From Lentisphaerales bacterium (GTDB taxonomy: Bacteria > Verrucomicrobiota > Lentisphaeria > Lentisphaerales > Lentisphaeraceae), in contig JAKVBD010000022.1 of assembly GCA_022446985.1 (NCBI GenBank), positions 1 to 64,000 of the forward strand: 64,000 bases of DNA, written 5' to 3'. Made by a program: the position numbers and the translations under genes. The notes below the pieces were generated by a model. The model was not told the DNA's origin, did no database searches, and saw only the letters and a list, made by a program, of their open reading frames with translations. Shown one piece after another: positions 54,234 to 64,000 of this stretch. The stretch's first letter is position 1; each line of letters begins with the position of its first letter.

Positions 54234-54356
54234 AATCTTCCTTTGTGAATTAAATATTCATTTATACGCATTAAAAGCAACTACGCGCAAGCTTAGGCAA
54301 CCATGTCAATTATGTCTAAAACGCACACAAACTAAAATAATTTTTCATAATTCCGG

Positions 54357-55207
54357 CTAAAAATCGACAATAACCAGAGAAATTAAAACCATTACAGCAA
54401 CGGCAATCCAATCATAATGTTTAGATATTTTCTTTGCCATTTGAAAAGCTTTCTTTTGAAACTCTTTTTCGTCAATATTTTTAGATAGCAGTCTTCTTCT
54501 CGACTCTCCTGAAAGGTGAATCTTCTTCTTGCTGTTTCCGTCTCTTTGTTTCAAAATTAAACGCCTGACTACAGCACAGTCTTGAGGTCTTTTGTCTGCC
54601 TTGACTGCCATGAGTGTAAAAATAAGCTTAGATGAACCCAAGGATACTTTTTGATTCAACTGTTGAGGAGACTGTGGTAATTGTTGCAGTTTACTCATCA
54701 TAACCTGCATAGAACTCATAGCATCAAACGGTGGACTTCCAGTAACCATATGGTACAAAGTCGCTCCTAAAGCATAAATATCGCTGCGAAAATCCAAAGC
54801 CTTTCATAAAGTCTGCTCCGGACTCATATAAAATGGCATCCCCAACACAATAACGGCACTTGTCAGGTCAACATTATAATCCATACTCTTAGCAATCCCC
54901 ATATCCATCAGATGAACTTTATCCTTTGTATCAATCATGATATTTGCAGGCTTTAAATCTCTATGTATTATTCGATGTTCATCCTATGCGTACTCCAGGG
55001 CATCAACGATCTGCAGGTAATAGTTCAAAGTATCTTTTTCCGGAATAGCTCCCAACTGACAAATGAGATCATCTGCAGGCAAACCATCGACGTATGACAT
55101 TGCCAGGTGAGAACCTCCTTCAAACTCTCCACAGGATATCGCAGAAACAATTGAGGGATGATTCAATAAACCTATGGCTTTAACTTTGCTCTTCAGACTT
55201 CAGTTCA
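54357..55207 (-). pseudogene. Broken Ser/Thr protein kinase gene
   Basis: The minus strand encodes, in one frame, KAIGLLNHPSIVSAISCGEF, then HRIIHRDLKPANIMIDTKDKVHLMDMG (catalytic HRDLKPAN), PFYMSPEQTL, SDIYALGATLYHMVTGSPPFD, and a C-terminal membrane helix. It is interrupted by in-frame TGA (near 55203), TAG (near 54982) and TGA (near 54808), and the N-lobe with the glycine loop and ATP lysine is absent. The DFG is replaced by MDMG. It abuts the helicase gene at 55214. It is clearly non-functional. Confidence 0.85.
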
Positions 55208-55213
55208 TAAGAT

Positions 55214-58200
55214 TCATACTTTCGTATAGCCTTTCTTAGTCTTCTTGGAAACAGCCTTGTCCTTTTCCTTCAAAGCTATTTCATTTGTGTCAAAAACCTT
55301 ATCCAGCTTCTGAGGCTTATTTCCAAGGCGGCCATACTGAACAGTCATAGTATTACCGGAAACAGAGATCTCCCAGTATTTCTTACTACTGACACTGTGA
55401 AATTCGTAGCGTTCAAATTCGGATTCTTCAGATGAAACATCTTCTTGACTTGCAGCTTCCGTCTTACCATCTTTATCTTCTCCATCTGACCATTCAGCAG
55501 CATTGGCTTCATGCAGTAATTTGTCAACGTCTAATTCAGAATCCTCTACTCCAAATTCTGTAACAAGCGGAGGGTTCAGCTCATGAGCAAAGTCCTCTAA
55601 GAAAGTATCATTATCCTCACCTTTAAGGTTTTGATTGATTATTTCTAAAACCCTGTCCGGTCGTTCAAACCAGTCCTTAGCATAAACCGTAGCTATGCGC
55701 CAGCCGAAAGCCTTTAAAATTTCAGGCTTCTGACAGTACTGCTCCAGAGTATTGTTATTGGAATAATACTTTTCCTGGTCAATAATGATCCCGAGCTGAT
55801 ACTTATCTGTGTCAGGCAGTTTCAAAGCTAGATCACATTTAAAGTGCGATTGTCCGACTGCTAAGTCAACACTGTAACCTTTCTCCTCCAGAGCTGCAGC
55901 CAACTGCTTAACAATCGGAGTTTCAGCACTTAACCTCTCCTGATCACTGAAGCTGTACATACTGTCAAGAATCTGATTGGCATTATCCAGATTGCCGTCC
56001 GAACTGTGCTTGGCATAATTAAGGAATCTCTTAAAGTAATTTGCTCCTTCATTGTAATCATTAGTAATATTTGAAGATAGAATAGAGCTCACTACGACCA
56101 TATGCTCTTTAGCTCTGGAAAAAATAACATTAAGCCTCTTCTCACCTCCACGGCGATTGATCGGCCCGAAATTCATTAGCATCTTACCGCTGTTATTAGC
56201 ACCGTAGCAGACACTCATAATGATGATATCACGTTCATCACCCTGTACATTCTCAAGATTCTTTACAAATAGGCCATTAAACTGATCTTCATCAATGCGT
56301 TGATATTCTTCCTCGAGCCTGGTTTCGAATTTAGGGTCCTTGGTTGCAAGCCTCTCAAGTGCCTCCTCAATTTCAGATTGCTGATCCATTGAAAATGCCA
56401 CCACACCGATACTCTTTCTACACTCGGACTCCAGAAGCTTCTGAACGATTAAAGCGATATAATCTGCTTCATCCCTATTTTTGCGATTGGCATAAACAGC
56501 ATTTTCAAGATAGTGAAAACTGATACTGCGGTTGAGTATCTGATCAAGATCGATTTCATCTTCCAGATTAGATATCGGCTCAATCGGTTTAAATAGAGCA
56601 CCCTGAATCTTTGTATCGGGTATGGTCAACAAATTTCTCTGATAGAAAGCAGCATTGCTGAAACTGATCAGGTTTTCGTGACGACTGCGATAATGCCAGC
56701 CAAGCATCACAGAAGCCAGCTTACGGGAACTCTGATCAAGAAGACTTTCTGCATCCAGACTGATGCCAATCTTATCTTCAGTCTCCTCATCATCTTCTTC
56801 CGAATTACTGACACTGCCAAAGAAATTGGTCGGCGGCATCTGCATCTCATCTCCAACTACAATTGACTGATTGGCTCTGAAGAGTGAAGGTACACCCTCT
56901 TCGACCGTAATCTGACTGGCCTCATCATAAATGACCACATCAAAAATACTGGTATCGATCGGCAGAACATCGGAAACACTTAAAGGACTCATCAACCATA
57001 CCGGTTTCAGAGCTGTAATTATTTTCTGAGAGTCCGCTTCAGTCAATTCTCTGATTGACTTATAACGCATCGACTTGCCGAACTCATTTTCAAGAATCTT
57101 ACGGGCTGATCTGTATGTTTTCTTTAGAACTTTTTCTTCCTGCGTCAGTTGAGCTGCCGGTAGTTCAGTAATCCTCAGCTTGTCTAAAAACTGAGCTCTT
57201 ATCTTAGCTCTGATCGTATCGACATTGCTTTCATAGTAATTGTCTAATAAGGCATTAACCCGCTTAATACTAACATTTAATGAGTCCGTATCTGTTTCTC
57301 AGAAAGTGCGGTTCTGTTCATAAACATCCCGCAGAGATTTATAAGCCAGCTGATAAGCAAAGTCCGAGTTATCCCATCTCTTATTGTAAAGGCTGGTTTT
57401 CAGAGCTGCGGATTGTTGACCAGCCGATTCGATAAAAGGAATAAAAACAGAGAGACATTTAAGAGCTTCTTTGGCCTGAGCCAGCTTAAGCTCAAGGTCA
57501 CCAAGGTTCAACTTATCTACTGATCCGAAAATTAAAGCTGCAAGTTCCATAAGCCTGCTGAACTCATCAGCATATTCCAAAAGAGTATTCTGATATGAGT
57601 GATTCTTAGATTCCAGCCACAGTTTAAGAACCTTGTTGGGATTCTTCTGTTGTTCAGTGATCCACTCACAACCTGACTCATAATCGTTCAGTTTATAACG
57701 CTCTTTGACCTCATCTTTAATAGCCTGAATTTCTATCCGACCTTGATGCTCCGCCTTGAGCTTTTCAAGAACATGAGCGACATCCGGCTTAACCTGATAT
57801 GCTTCAAAATTATAAGCTGTTGTGATCTGCTTTTTGAGTTTGTAGTATCCTGGATTAATAAACCTGAAAATGCTACCCGAATAGTTTTTCCAAGCAGCCA
57901 GTGCATTCTCAGTATCTTCTGCTGAGAATTTATGGATCCAGTTCTTATTTTCTTTAACCTGTTTACTGAATTTCTTAACAGTCTTTTTAATTTCAGCCTG
58001 CTTCTTTTTAAGATTTTTTGCTTCTGAAGATCTGGCATCTAATACACTGAGCATTTCAGCCTCAAGCAGCCCTCTCAACTCAGCCGCAAATGAAAACTCA
58101 TTCATCCAGTCCTCAAAAACTTTTTCCTCAAGGTCTTCTGCATCCATATTATCAATAAGTTCTGTAAACTCGTCCAGAAGATTAATCGATTCATCCAGAT

Positions 58201-60691
58201 ACTCAAGAGCTAAAGACTTAGGGTTATTATTCTCCAGCACCTTAGAGGATAACTGAGCCAGAGGATATTCACAGATATACGAACTGAAATTATTTTTGTT
58301 CAGTTCAGTGCGCCACTCCATGATCCAGGACTGATTCTGCTTCCACTCTGAATAACCCGGTAAATTAATACACTCAATATCTGTCGGAGCTACTTTAGCT
58401 GTTTTATTGGCATGCAGAACTTGAAAAAGCTCCAACGGCATAGGCTGACCGGCCTTCATGCTGTCATGGAAATGAGTAATGATACCTAGTTCACGATGTA
58501 TCAGATCAACAATCCGGTTCCTCTCATCATTGATGGCACTTGCATCCAGCAGATTCTCCTGAAAGTCATTATAAACTGCTTTCAGATCCTGAATAAAAGC
58601 TTTTTTATCCATCTGCGAGTCATGTACCAGGCAACACAGTTCATCGAGCCTCTTATTCTTAAGACGGTGATAAACCACATCAAGAGCGGCCCTCTTTTCA
58701 CACACAAAGAGAATTCTCTTATCTCTGGATATATAATCTGCAATAAGATTGGTAATAGTCTGGGATTTACCGGTTCCAGGAGGTCCTTGAATGATGTAAC
58801 TCTCTCCGGTTCTGGCGATCTGGATAGCACTGGTCTGTGTCGGATCCGATGAAATAATCGGGTAATCATTTTTAAAACAGACTTCTGAAGAGTGAGAATT
58901 TAATTTCTTGGGCAGCTCACTGAACAACTGATCAAAAACATCATCCTGAATAGCTGTATTGATGATTTCATTATAGTCCCTGACCAGACTCATTTTACGG
59001 TAGTTGAAATTACCTACAGTGATATTACAGGTATCAACTTCCCAGATATGAGGGTTAATTTCTCCATCATTGTCTGTGGAATAAAAAGTCCGACTCTTCT
59101 CTGCGACGGCATTACTTGACTGATTCAGCTTGAGGTCTTCGTTGATGATGTATTCAAGAGCACTGTTCTTAGGGCGAATCAGATCATTAAAAATCTGCAG
59201 CCCCAGAGGCTGGAAATCGGCATTTTCATAAGAGTATGAAAAAGAGGACAGTTTAAAGCCCCTACTCTTATTGGCCAACTTCTTATTTTTTAAATTAAAG
59301 TTTTTCTTAGCAATACTGTGAATCAGCTGAATTTTCGGCTTTTTGCGCCATTCCAGTTTAATCCCTGTTCCACCTTTGGCGATCTGAGCTTCTATTGATT
59401 CGACCAGCTCTTCAATAGAGGTAGTTTCAAGGTCAATAAAATCAGGTAGGCTTATATTGTATAGGTCTTTGAGATAGAAACTTAAAATGGGATTAATCTC
59501 AGCTTCAGTTGAAGTAAAATTAACTACATACTGATCCTCAACACCTTTCCTTTTAACCACATCTGCCGGTAACAATAATAAAGGAGAAGTTATACGTTCC
59601 TCCTGGTTCTCGCGGAAGTTGTACCAGTGCATAAAGGCAATAACAGTTCTTAACTGACTGAAACCGTATTCATTTCTGCTCTTACGAGCCTCCAGTCTCA
59701 TCTTATTTAAAGCAGGAGCAATAAAGCGGTTTTCCTTAAACTCGATATAACGGTTCAAAGGCAGACTGGAATCTTTTACGATTCTTTTTTTAAGCTGCTC
59801 ATTCCAGATAATAAGAGAGTCTTCCTTGATATTATTGTGGTCCAAGAGTAGCGGCACAGAACTTAATGTTAGATTCAGAAAACTCTGTTTCTCGGCAAAA
59901 TAAAGGAGTTTATTCCTTCTACTTATATCAAAAAGGCGATTCTTAAGCTTAGACAGAATCCAGTTCTTGCGCTTGGAGACATCCTGATTCCTGAAGCCTT
60001 CTGTCTGAGTTAAATCAACATAGTTTTCAGGATTGTATTCACGGTAATTTTTAAGTTTGCTGATGACCTCATCAAGGTTCTTAGTCCTGTCCTCAATGTA
60101 AATGCCGGTCATCTCAAAAATAACTGCATGAATAGTCGGGTGTAATTCCCTGTTCAGAAAATAAAGATTATTGCGGTTGCCGACAAAAACCTTTAAGTCT
60201 TCCTGCCTCGAAAAATCCAGATTATAAGCGATACTTGCCAGAACCTGTCCCAGCTGAAAGACATCAGTCATCGCATCATAATGACCCATTTCATAATCCC
60301 AGCATTTATAGTCGCCGATATAGACCGGGCTTTTAATCTCCTTGTCCTCGACATGAATAGATTCATTGTGAAGCTTGATTGACTGTTGATCCAGGTCGGA
60401 GACTTCAGTTAAATTTCCCGATATTTCGAAAGGACCTGTGTTAAGAGGTTTTTTAAACAGAGCACTGCGGTTTTTTAAAGCTTCATGGCCTTTAGTCTCA
60501 ACAAATAGACTCGTACCATTAAACAAGACCTGATCGGGAGATGTTAAAAATGCCACCAGGTTATTCTGATGAAGTTGAGAAATTCTCTCCAGAAGAGGTA
60601 CACAAATGGCTGTAAAATCAGGAGACTTGATTGAACCGTGATCTGCTAAAGTCTCAAGTAATTCTTTAAAGGAAGTATCTGTACTAATCAT
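55214..60691 (-). CDS. Giant kinase-like/DUF4011/SF1 helicase/nuclease/WGR protein, with one in-frame TGA
   Basis: One continuous frame of 1825 codons on the minus strand, interrupted only by TGA at 57299-57301; computed pieces are 57299-60691 (1130 aa) and 55214-57070. Order: degenerate kinase-like region (about 1-215, MGHYDAMTDVFQLGQVL), DUF4011 (from about 245, DISRRNKLLYFAEK), SF1 helicase with Walker A GPPGTGKS (636-643), long helical insert, Walker B DEASQ (about 1256) and helicase C-terminal motifs, a PD-(D/E)xK/MTES_1575-like nuclease region (FKCDLAL...GIIIDQ...KAFGWRIATVYAKDW) and a C-terminal WGR domain (VQYGRLG...KKTKKGYTK). It starts 3 nt after the metallopeptidase stop. Confidence 0.85.
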
Positions 60692-60694
60692 ATC

Positions 60695-62098
60695 TTATTC
60701 GCTGAATAAACTTTCGTCTTTAGACTCTTTAACCTGCTGTAATTCAGCCATAGCCTGGTCTTTTAATTTCTTAAAATTCCTAACCGTGAGCTTCAGTTCC
60801 TTGCGAATCAACTTTTCATAAAAAGTTCTGATCGACAGCAGTTCGGCTATTTCCAGAGTAAAACCAAGCGGGGCCGTCTCCAAACTGGAGTCAACTTTGG
60901 CAAAATCCAAAAGGACATAGGAGATATACTTCTTGACCGACTCTTTGGAGGATTTTAACTGCTTTCCTATTTCAGTCAGACTCTTATGTGTCTCTTTCTT
61001 GTAAAAGTCTTCAAAGTAACTCTTACACAAGTTCATTACAGCTGAACTGTTCATCCAGGAAGGTTTTACTAAGCACTGCAGAAGGTCCTCAGTCAATTCC
61101 TTCATCACAAGCTGTCTAAATATATCCAGCTTATTTAAATCCAGTGAACCTTCAATCAGTTTCTCAAGATTCTTCTGGTAGTCCTCATTGTCCTCGGCAT
61201 AAAGCTTTAATGCAATAGACCTGACATATGTTTCGGGATGACTGTAAGCCTGAGTGGATTCATTACCTGAGCTTAAAATTTCTTCTGCCTGTTTAACATA
61301 GCTGTCGGCATTAACCTGAGTGATCCCAGTATTCATCTTAACTAAAGTTTGAATGACCGGCCTGTAATCTCCACAGACCTTAAAAGATCCCAGGTCACAG
61401 AAAAGCTCCATGTATAACTGAAATATGCGGGCCGTTTCAATAATGACATCTTCACTCCGACTGTCATTAGCTAAAGCCAGAATAATTCTCTGAGTGATTT
61501 CGTAACTCTCATCATCCAGCTTGTAAAAAAGATAGTGGCTTAATTCATGGCCGAGAAGAGCCTTTAACTCTGTCTCATTCAATAAACTCAGGAGGTTTCC
61601 TGAAAGAACAATATGGGCTTCTTTATCGAGGATTGAGATACCGGCATTTAACTGAGTGCTATTATTTTCCTGATAAAGCGTAACTCCAGCATCAATTGAA
61701 AGCTTTTCACAGACTTTATCGACAATATCATAAAGGCTGCTATGGGACTCCTTGTCCAGCCTGTAGGTATTCTTTAACAACTCAGATCTGAATGCTTTGG
61801 TCTGTTCATCCTTGTTGGCCTTCTCTGAGAACCAGTCCCAGGTCTTCTTTCTCTTCTTGTAGTTATCTCTGAGTTGTTCATGATATTTGAAAGGTTCAAC
61901 AACTGTTACCTTCTTTATAGGTGTTTCCGAGTGGCCCTCTTCAGCTATTTCCGGAATAATGTCTTCGCTTGTATCAGAACTGCTGTCCACTGACTTTTCT
62001 GCAGCAGTTTCCATATTGTCAGTTAAAGACTCATCTAATTCTGAATAATTCATCTCAGCATCGTCCATAAATAATATTGTTTTGAGATTCAAAAACAT
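60695..62098 (-). CDS. M48-like zinc metallopeptidase paired with the helicase
   Basis: A 467-residue soluble protein. The middle has ALLGHELSHYLFYKL with HExxH (H184, E185, H188), then ELFCD with a possible third ligand (E231) and D235, and AYSHPETYVRSIAL near 286, like the S-x-H-P motif of M48. The N-terminus is acidic and disordered, and the C-terminal 200 residues are helical. There is no signal or membrane helix, unlike most M48 enzymes. Starts at 62098, 62068 (Met11) or 62053 (Met16) are possible. The stop is 3 nt before the helicase ATG, so the two are co-translated. Confidence 0.75.
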   Translation of the reverse strand: MFLNLKTILFMDDAEMNYSELDESLTDNMETAAEKSVDSSSDTSEDIIPEIAEEGHSETPIKKVTVVEPFKYHEQLRDNYKKRKKTWDWFSEKANKDEQTKAFRSELLKNTYRLDKESHSSLYDIVDKVCEKLSIDAGVTLYQENNSTQLNAGISILDKEAHIVLSGNLLSLLNETELKALLGHELSHYLFYKLDDESYEITQRIILALANDSRSEDVIIETARIFQLYMELFCDLGSFKVCGDYRPVIQTLVKMNTGITQVNADSYVKQAEEILSSGNESTQAYSHPETYVRSIALKLYAEDNEDYQKNLEKLIEGSLDLNKLDIFRQLVMKELTEDLLQCLVKPSWMNSSAVMNLCKSYFEDFYKKETHKSLTEIGKQLKSSKESVKKYISYVLLDFAKVDSSLETAPLGFTLEIAELLSIRTFYEKLIRKELKLTVRNFKKLKDQAMAELQQVKESKDESLFSE

Positions 62099-62620
62099 TT
62101 AGGTCTGTGAAAAGCCCTTATTACCACTCACTCAACCTAATAACCAATGCACATAATACAGCTACTGAGAACTTATCTCCAGAGTAATTATTTCTTAAAG
62201 AACAACTTTTAGGTATCGAGTAGAGAGGTTAATTAATTTTCCTTCTATCATACCAACGGGCATACGGTTCCGTACCACGGAGGCCCCTTAAATAAATTTC
62301 GTTCTGAATAACGACAAAAACTGTGACCTCGAATTTAAAGTTCTTGATTAAGCTCATGAAGCATGATATATCTAGGTAAGGATTATAAGGCCCCCCTGTG
62401 AGCTTCCTTTGTTGATTTCCGGATAAGATATGGGGCATTACAGGTGATAGATTCATTATTTATAAATAATGTCTAATGAGATCACTTTTCGTCAGCCCAC
62501 TACTGTTACCAAAAGCTTCCTTCCTACAAAGTTTCGCAGTTGCCGCTAAACTAATATTTCCCCTTGTCGGGCATGTAAGGACTTTGACCCTCAAGTTAAT
62601 GCGCCCTGCCGGGCGCACAA
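62099..62620. other. Non-coding stretch with possible retroelement remnant
   Basis: No convincing gene. A 75-codon minus-strand frame (62229-62456) has no recognisable product. The minus strand around 62212-62287 (GGTACGGAACCGTATGCC ... ending CTACTCGATACC) recalls the 3' end of bacterial group II introns, but this is only a visual likeness. A small GC-rich hairpin (GCGCCC-TGCC-GGGCGC) lies at 62601-62616. Confidence 0.3.
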
Positions 62621-62648
62621 TAAAAAAGCCGGCTCATAAGAACCGGCT
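62621..62648 (-). terminator. Rho-independent terminator of the DegP-like gene
   Basis: On the minus strand, AGCCGGTTC and GAGCCGGCT pair (9 bp with one G-T) and are followed by TTTTTT. It lies 33 bp past the DegP-like stop codon. Confidence 0.9.
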
Positions 62649-62680
62649 ATCAATCTAGGAAAACATATCAGGTAAGGAGA

Positions 62681-64000
62681 TTATTTTTTAAGAATCAGGT
62701 ACTGAGGGCCTCGGCCTGAATCAATTAGTACAAGCATTCTTCCGTCATTCATGGCAGCGGCTTTTTGAAACTCATCTACTGAATTTACATCTTGGCGATT
62801 TACCTGGTATATTACCATTCCTGGACGAATACCCGCATAAGCTGCAGAGGATCCTGCAAGGACATTAGTAACGACTACGCCTTCAGAAGCTCGAAGACTG
62901 TATTTTTTGGTATTATCATTCAGGCTGCCTACTTCTAATCCATAAATATCTTCTGTATCAACTTTCTTTTCATCCGGTCTCGAAGTCAGAACTATATCTA
63001 AAGTTTTCTTTTTGCCATTGCGAATAACATCCATTTGAATCTTATCACCTGGCAGCTTCATAGCGATCACATTTCTAAATGGTCCAACATCTTTAATTAC
63101 TTTACCGTCGAAGTTTACCACTATATCTCCGACTTTAACTCCTCCTTTGTCTGCAGGAGAACCTGGAGTTACCTGAGAGATTAACACGCCGGCATTAACA
63201 CCGAAGTCTTTAGCCAACTCTGGTGTGACATCCTGTGGCATAACTCCTAGAAAACCACGAGTGACTTCACCATTATCAACCAATTGATTCTTAATCTTAT
63301 CGACCATGTTGATTGGAATAGCAAAACCGATTCCCATGTAACCTCCGCTGCGACTGTATATCGCTGTGTTTATACCAATTACTTCGCCATCAAGATTTAC
63401 CAGTGGGCCCCCAGAGTTACCAGGATTAATAGCCGCATCGGTCTGAATAAACTCTTCATAATCAACAATCCCTACACCACTTCGGCCCTTAGCGCTGACA
63501 ATACCAGCAGTTAATGTATGAGATAAACCGAATGGATTTCCCAGGGCTAAAACCCACTCGCCAACTTCAAGTTTATCTGAATTGCCAATCGGAATAACCG
63601 GGAAATCCTCTTTTCCCTCTATTTTGATGACGGCAACGTCTGACTTGGCATCTTTACCGATAACTTTTGCTTCAAATTCACGACCATCTAACAGACTCAC
63701 TTTTACTGCATCGGCTTCGCCAATTACGTGATTATTAGTAAGAATCAGTCCGTCTTTTGAAATAATGAAGCCAGATCCTTGACCAATCTCCTGGCGGCGT
63801 TTCTTTTCTGGAACATCTTTCCTTTGTTCCTGGCGCTCATACTGCTCGCCAAAGAAACGGCGGAAAAACTCTTCTTGGAAACCTTGCCTTCCCTGCCCCG
63901 AATACCTACTTGGGTAAACATCTTTTTCAGCGTTTATAAGAACAACAGCAGGGGAAACCTTTTTGGCTACTTTAGCGAAAATCTTGCCAGATTCTCTCAA
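62681..64000 (-). CDS. DegP/DegQ-type periplasmic serine protease (partial, 5' end cut off)
   Basis: The C-terminal 439 residues of a HtrA/Deg protease. The trypsin-like domain shows His in ILTNNHVIGEADAV, Asp in KDAKSDVAVIKI, and Ser in NPGNSGGPLVN; two PDZ domains follow (from RGFLGVMPQDV and from the AGSSAAYAGIRPG part). It degrades or refolds misfolded envelope proteins. The N-terminus with signal peptide lies beyond the window. A clear terminator follows the stop. Confidence 0.95.
   Translation of the reverse strand: MRESGKIFAKVAKKVSPAVVLINAEKDVYPSRYSGQGRQGFQEEFFRRFFGEQYERQEQRKDVPEKKRRQEIGQGSGFIISKDGLILTNNHVIGEADAVKVSLLDGREFEAKVIGKDAKSDVAVIKIEGKEDFPVIPIGNSDKLEVGEWVLALGNPFGLSHTLTAGIVSAKGRSGVGIVDYEEFIQTDAAINPGNSGGPLVNLDGEVIGINTAIYSRSGGYMGIGFAIPINMVDKIKNQLVDNGEVTRGFLGVMPQDVTPELAKDFGVNAGVLISQVTPGSPADKGGVKVGDIVVNFDGKVIKDVGPFRNVIAMKLPGDKIQMDVIRNGKKKTLDIVLTSRPDEKKVDTEDIYGLEVGSLNDNTKKYSLRASEGVVVTNVLAGSSAAYAGIRPGMVIYQVNRQDVNSVDEFQKAAAMNDGRMLVLIDSGRGPQYLILKK

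Noticed and set aside
62229-62456. Open frame of 75 codons on the minus strand
   Set aside because: No ribosome-binding site or known family; it overlaps a stretch that looks structured rather than coding.
1-64000. CRISPR arrays, tRNA and rRNA genes
   Set aside because: Looked for spaced direct repeats and for tRNA/rRNA landmarks on both strands by eye and found none.

Overview
The window looks like chromosomal DNA from a Gram-negative bacterium of the Planctomycetes-Verrucomicrobia-Lentisphaerae group, most likely a marine Lentisphaera relative. The clues are an AT-leaning base composition, two intact and one broken formylglycine sulfatase, a DUF1080 lipoprotein, Hanks-type Ser/Thr kinases, many small lipoproteins and outer-membrane systems (Mla, RND/TolC). 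The lineage is inferred from gene content; no rRNA or tRNA gene was seen.

Layout: (1) 0.1-0.7 kb, a decayed transposase. (2) 0.9-4.2 kb, a minus-strand operon of a membrane M48 peptidase and three AIM24 paralogues, closed by a clear terminator. (3) 4.4-10 kb, a FAD/Fe-S dehydrogenase, a DUF1080 lipoprotein and a sensor Ser/Thr kinase. (4) 10.1-15.1 kb, a lipid-transport operon (lipoprotein, MlaE, MlaF, MlaD) converging on an MlaA lipoprotein fused to an alpha/beta hydrolase. (5) 15.3-19.2 kb, a secreted coiled-coil protein, a solute-binding lipoprotein and a degenerate SDF symporter fused to a second binding domain. (6) 19.2-20.9 kb, two decaying genes (DUF3313 and DUF481). (7) 21.1-24.5 kb, a four-gene set: retropepsin-like lipoprotein, its degenerate paralogue, an inactive-transglutaminase/7TM protein and a RimK-like ATP-grasp ligase. 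(8) 24.5-26.2 kb, a DUF389 membrane protein. (9) 26.4-35.1 kb, a DUF4136 lipoprotein, a TolC/adaptor/RND pump and a Tyr/Trp/Cys-rich secreted protein.

(10) 35.2-40.6 kb, MscS, DUF481, a CBS/HEPN-like protein, broken and intact DUF3313 genes and a DUF900 hydrolase. (11) 40.7-48.6 kb, a plus-strand run: coiled-coil lipoprotein, K+ channel, DUF4105 protein, phosphatase-like protein, zinc-ribbon protein, L,D-transpeptidase and accA. (12) 48.7-54.2 kb, a sulfatase cluster. (13) 54.3-62.1 kb, a broken kinase, then a two-gene unit made of an M48-like metallopeptidase and a giant kinase-like/DUF4011/SF1 helicase/nuclease/WGR protein. (14) 62.7-64.0 kb, a DegP-type protease cut by the window edge.

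The best candidate for an undescribed system is the metallopeptidase plus helicase-nuclease unit at 55.2-62.1 kb. The giant gene carries one in-frame TGA, so its state in this genome must be checked. Other unusual points are the MlaA-hydrolase fusion beside mlaEFD, the symporter-binding-protein fusion that has lost the canonical transport motifs, the M48 plus triple AIM24 operon, and a DUF481/DUF3313 pair present at two loci and decayed to different extents. Pseudogenes are unusually frequent: at least six loci show in-frame stops, frameshifts or deletions.
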